A stretch of 14,125 nucleotides of DNA from an uncultured Clostridium sp. (GTDB taxonomy: Bacteria > Bacillota > Clostridia > TANB77 > CAG-508), in contig USHY01000032.1 of assembly GCA_900554635.1 (NCBI GenBank), positions 1-14,125 on the forward strand, written 5' to 3'. The translations under genes and the position numbers were made by a program. The notes under the pieces are model-generated. The model saw nothing but the letters and a program-made list of their open reading frames with translations. It did not search any database and had not been told where the DNA came from. Shown one piece after another: positions 13,684 to 14,125 of this stretch; position 1 is the stretch's first letter, and every line of letters starts with the position of its first letter.

Positions 13684-13737
13684 GGTTTAATGAGATTGTG
13701 ATATATCAACTACCAATTTAATTTTATATGAAAAGTA

Positions 13738-13766
13738 TTGACAGAAAAATATTAATATTATATACT
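13738..13766 (+). promoter_or_regulatory. Near-consensus sigma-A promoter
   Basis: TTGACA (13738-13743), 17-bp spacer, TATACT (13761-13766). It is the best promoter match in the window, yet no large gene follows for ~280 bp, implying a long leader or a small RNA or peptide. Confidence 0.75.
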
Positions 13767-13830
13767 AGCTTTACAAAAAGCAAAAAACAAAAGCACGAAA
13801 AGAAACAAAAAAAGAAGGAGAAAACAACCA

Positions 13831-13881
13831 ATGAAAAACGCTCAAACCCTTGGGGCCCTATATATATATATATATCGATAA
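13831..13881 (+). CDS. Short ORF (16 codons) with TA repeat, possible leader peptide
   Basis: MKNAQTLGALYIYIYR, preceded by GAAGGAG at a spacing of about 10 bases and placed ~65 bp after a consensus promoter. Codons 11-15 are an uninterrupted TAT/ATA run from a TA dinucleotide repeat (13859-13875). It is too short for family recognition. Support comes only from the ribosome binding site and promoter. Gain of one TA unit, or loss of two, would extend the frame to TAA 13982-13984 (about 51 codons). It could equally be non-coding. Confidence 0.35.
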   Translation: MKNAQTLGALYIYIYR

Positions 13882-13915
13882 TTTTATAAAGACAAGAACA
13901 TATATTAAAGGATTA

Positions 13916-13988
13916 AAAATTAATCTAATGTACAAACTATATATGGTGGGATTTTTGTGTCCACCAAAAGTACAGATGGATTAATTTT
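13916..13988 (+). ncRNA. Nested hairpin in the leader of the pilin-like gene
   Basis: The outer stem pairs 13916-13927 with 13977-13988 (one G-U), then 13929-13933 with 13970-13974 across a small internal loop. An inner stem GGTGGG/TCCACC pairs 13945-13950 with 13960-13965. This two-level fold of ~70 nt lies between two promoters. No known riboswitch or sRNA family was recognised. It could be an attenuator, a structured leader or an inefficient terminator. Confidence 0.45.
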
Positions 13989-13992
13989 AAAA

Positions 13993-14022
13993 TTGAACAT
14001 AACAATAACATATTGTTATAAT
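13993..14022 (+). promoter_or_regulatory. Promoter with internal palindrome before the pilin-like gene
   Basis: TTGAAC (13993-13998), 18-bp spacer, TATAAT (14017-14022). A perfect palindrome ATAACAATA-ACA-TATTGTTAT (13999-14019) fills the spacer and overlaps the -10 element, as expected for a repressor operator. Confidence 0.6.
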
Positions 14023-14043
14023 AAAATATGAGGAGGTTTTTAA

Positions 14044-14125
14044 ATGAGAAACAAAGAGAAAGGAATCACGCTAATAGCGCTGATAATCACAATAATTGTG
14101 ATGTTAATTTTAGTAGGAGTAGTAG
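14044..14125 (+). CDS. Pilin-like protein with type IV-type N-terminal segment (3'-truncated by window)
   Basis: Only 27 codons are visible, beginning MRNKEKGITLIALIITIIVM and continuing as a hydrophobic helix. GAGGAGG lies 8 bases upstream of the ATG. A short basic leader ending in Gly followed by ITLIALIITIIV resembles a class III (prepilin-type) signal, with cleavage expected after Gly7. The canonical Glu at mature position 5 is replaced by Ala. Similar GITLIAL... starts are common in secreted or pilin-like proteins of uncultured Clostridia. The C-terminal domain, and so the function, is outside the window. Confidence 0.6.
   Translation, partial: MRNKEKGITLIALIITIIVMLILVGVV

Larger units (their letters stand above)
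13536..14043 (+). other. 508-bp non-coding region between pgi and the pilin-like gene
   Basis: No convincing protein of normal size is encoded. It holds three 32-bp-spaced direct repeats right after pgi, a weak terminator-like hairpin, a consensus promoter, a 16-codon ORF with a TA repeat, a long nested hairpin, and a second promoter with a palindrome ahead of the last gene. Each is listed separately. Confidence 0.7.

Noticed and set aside
13691..13737. Palindrome TGATATATCA and the long-range pairing ACTTTTCAT/ATGAAAAGT as regulatory elements
   Set aside because: Short and A/T-rich, so expected by chance in this base composition; no positional logic beyond lying upstream of a promoter.

Overview
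The window looks like a chromosomal housekeeping stretch of a low-GC, probably spore-forming Clostridia-type Firmicute. The evidence is strongly A/T-rich codon use, an asp23-amaP-DUF2273-nusB-xseA-xseB neighbourhood, a SleB/CwlJ-type cortex hydrolase, AGGAGG-type ribosome binding sites, and a closing gene whose N-terminus (GITLIALIITII...) resembles pilin-like proteins of uncultured gut Clostridia. No rRNA, tRNA, IS element or CRISPR array was recognised.

Layout. Positions 3-2267 hold the C-terminal ~754 codons of pheT, closed by an intrinsic terminator. A rightward operon follows: asp23-like, amaP-like, DUF2273, nusB, xseA, a hypothetical anchored protein, and xseB. Next come sleB-like (5937-6632) and mreB/mbl (6705-7711), ending at a strong hairpin shared with the convergent leftward operon tsaE-tsaB-rimI-lon-like (11681 to 7745). 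Rightward again are rpsT, pgi, a 508-bp non-coding region rich in repeats and signals, and the start of a pilin-like gene cut by the window edge.

Main observation. Four conserved housekeeping genes on both strands (xseA, mreB, tsaB, pgi) are each broken by one or two apparent +1 frameshifts. All six have the same form: an extra C directly in front of a conserved glycine codon GGN, so that the zero-frame triplet is CGG. These six are the only in-frame CGG codons I find in any gene of the window; none is needed as Arg. Eleven other CGG trinucleotides on the coding strands straddle a codon boundary, and none of those genes is shifted there. The signal therefore depends on reading frame. It looks like systematic translation of CGGN as one glycine (a four-base codon, or an obligatory +1 shift at an unassigned CGG), not pseudogenes or random sequencing errors. 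The same rule restores full-length products of family-typical size: XseA 399 aa, MreB 334, TsaB 213, Pgi 432.

How the genes work together. pheT, nusB, rpsT, tsaB/tsaE and rimI serve translation and rRNA/tRNA/ribosomal protein maturation. xseA/xseB form exonuclease VII. asp23/amaP/DUF2273 form an envelope-associated module. mreB and sleB act on the wall. pgi is glycolytic. The lon-like gene is an ATP-dependent protease. Secondary points of interest are phased repeats and palindromes in promoters (mreB, rpsT, pilin-like), a hairpin that would mask the sleB ribosome binding site, a 32-bp-period triple repeat after pgi, and a consensus promoter driving a short TA-repeat ORF and a nested hairpin upstream of the pilin-like gene.
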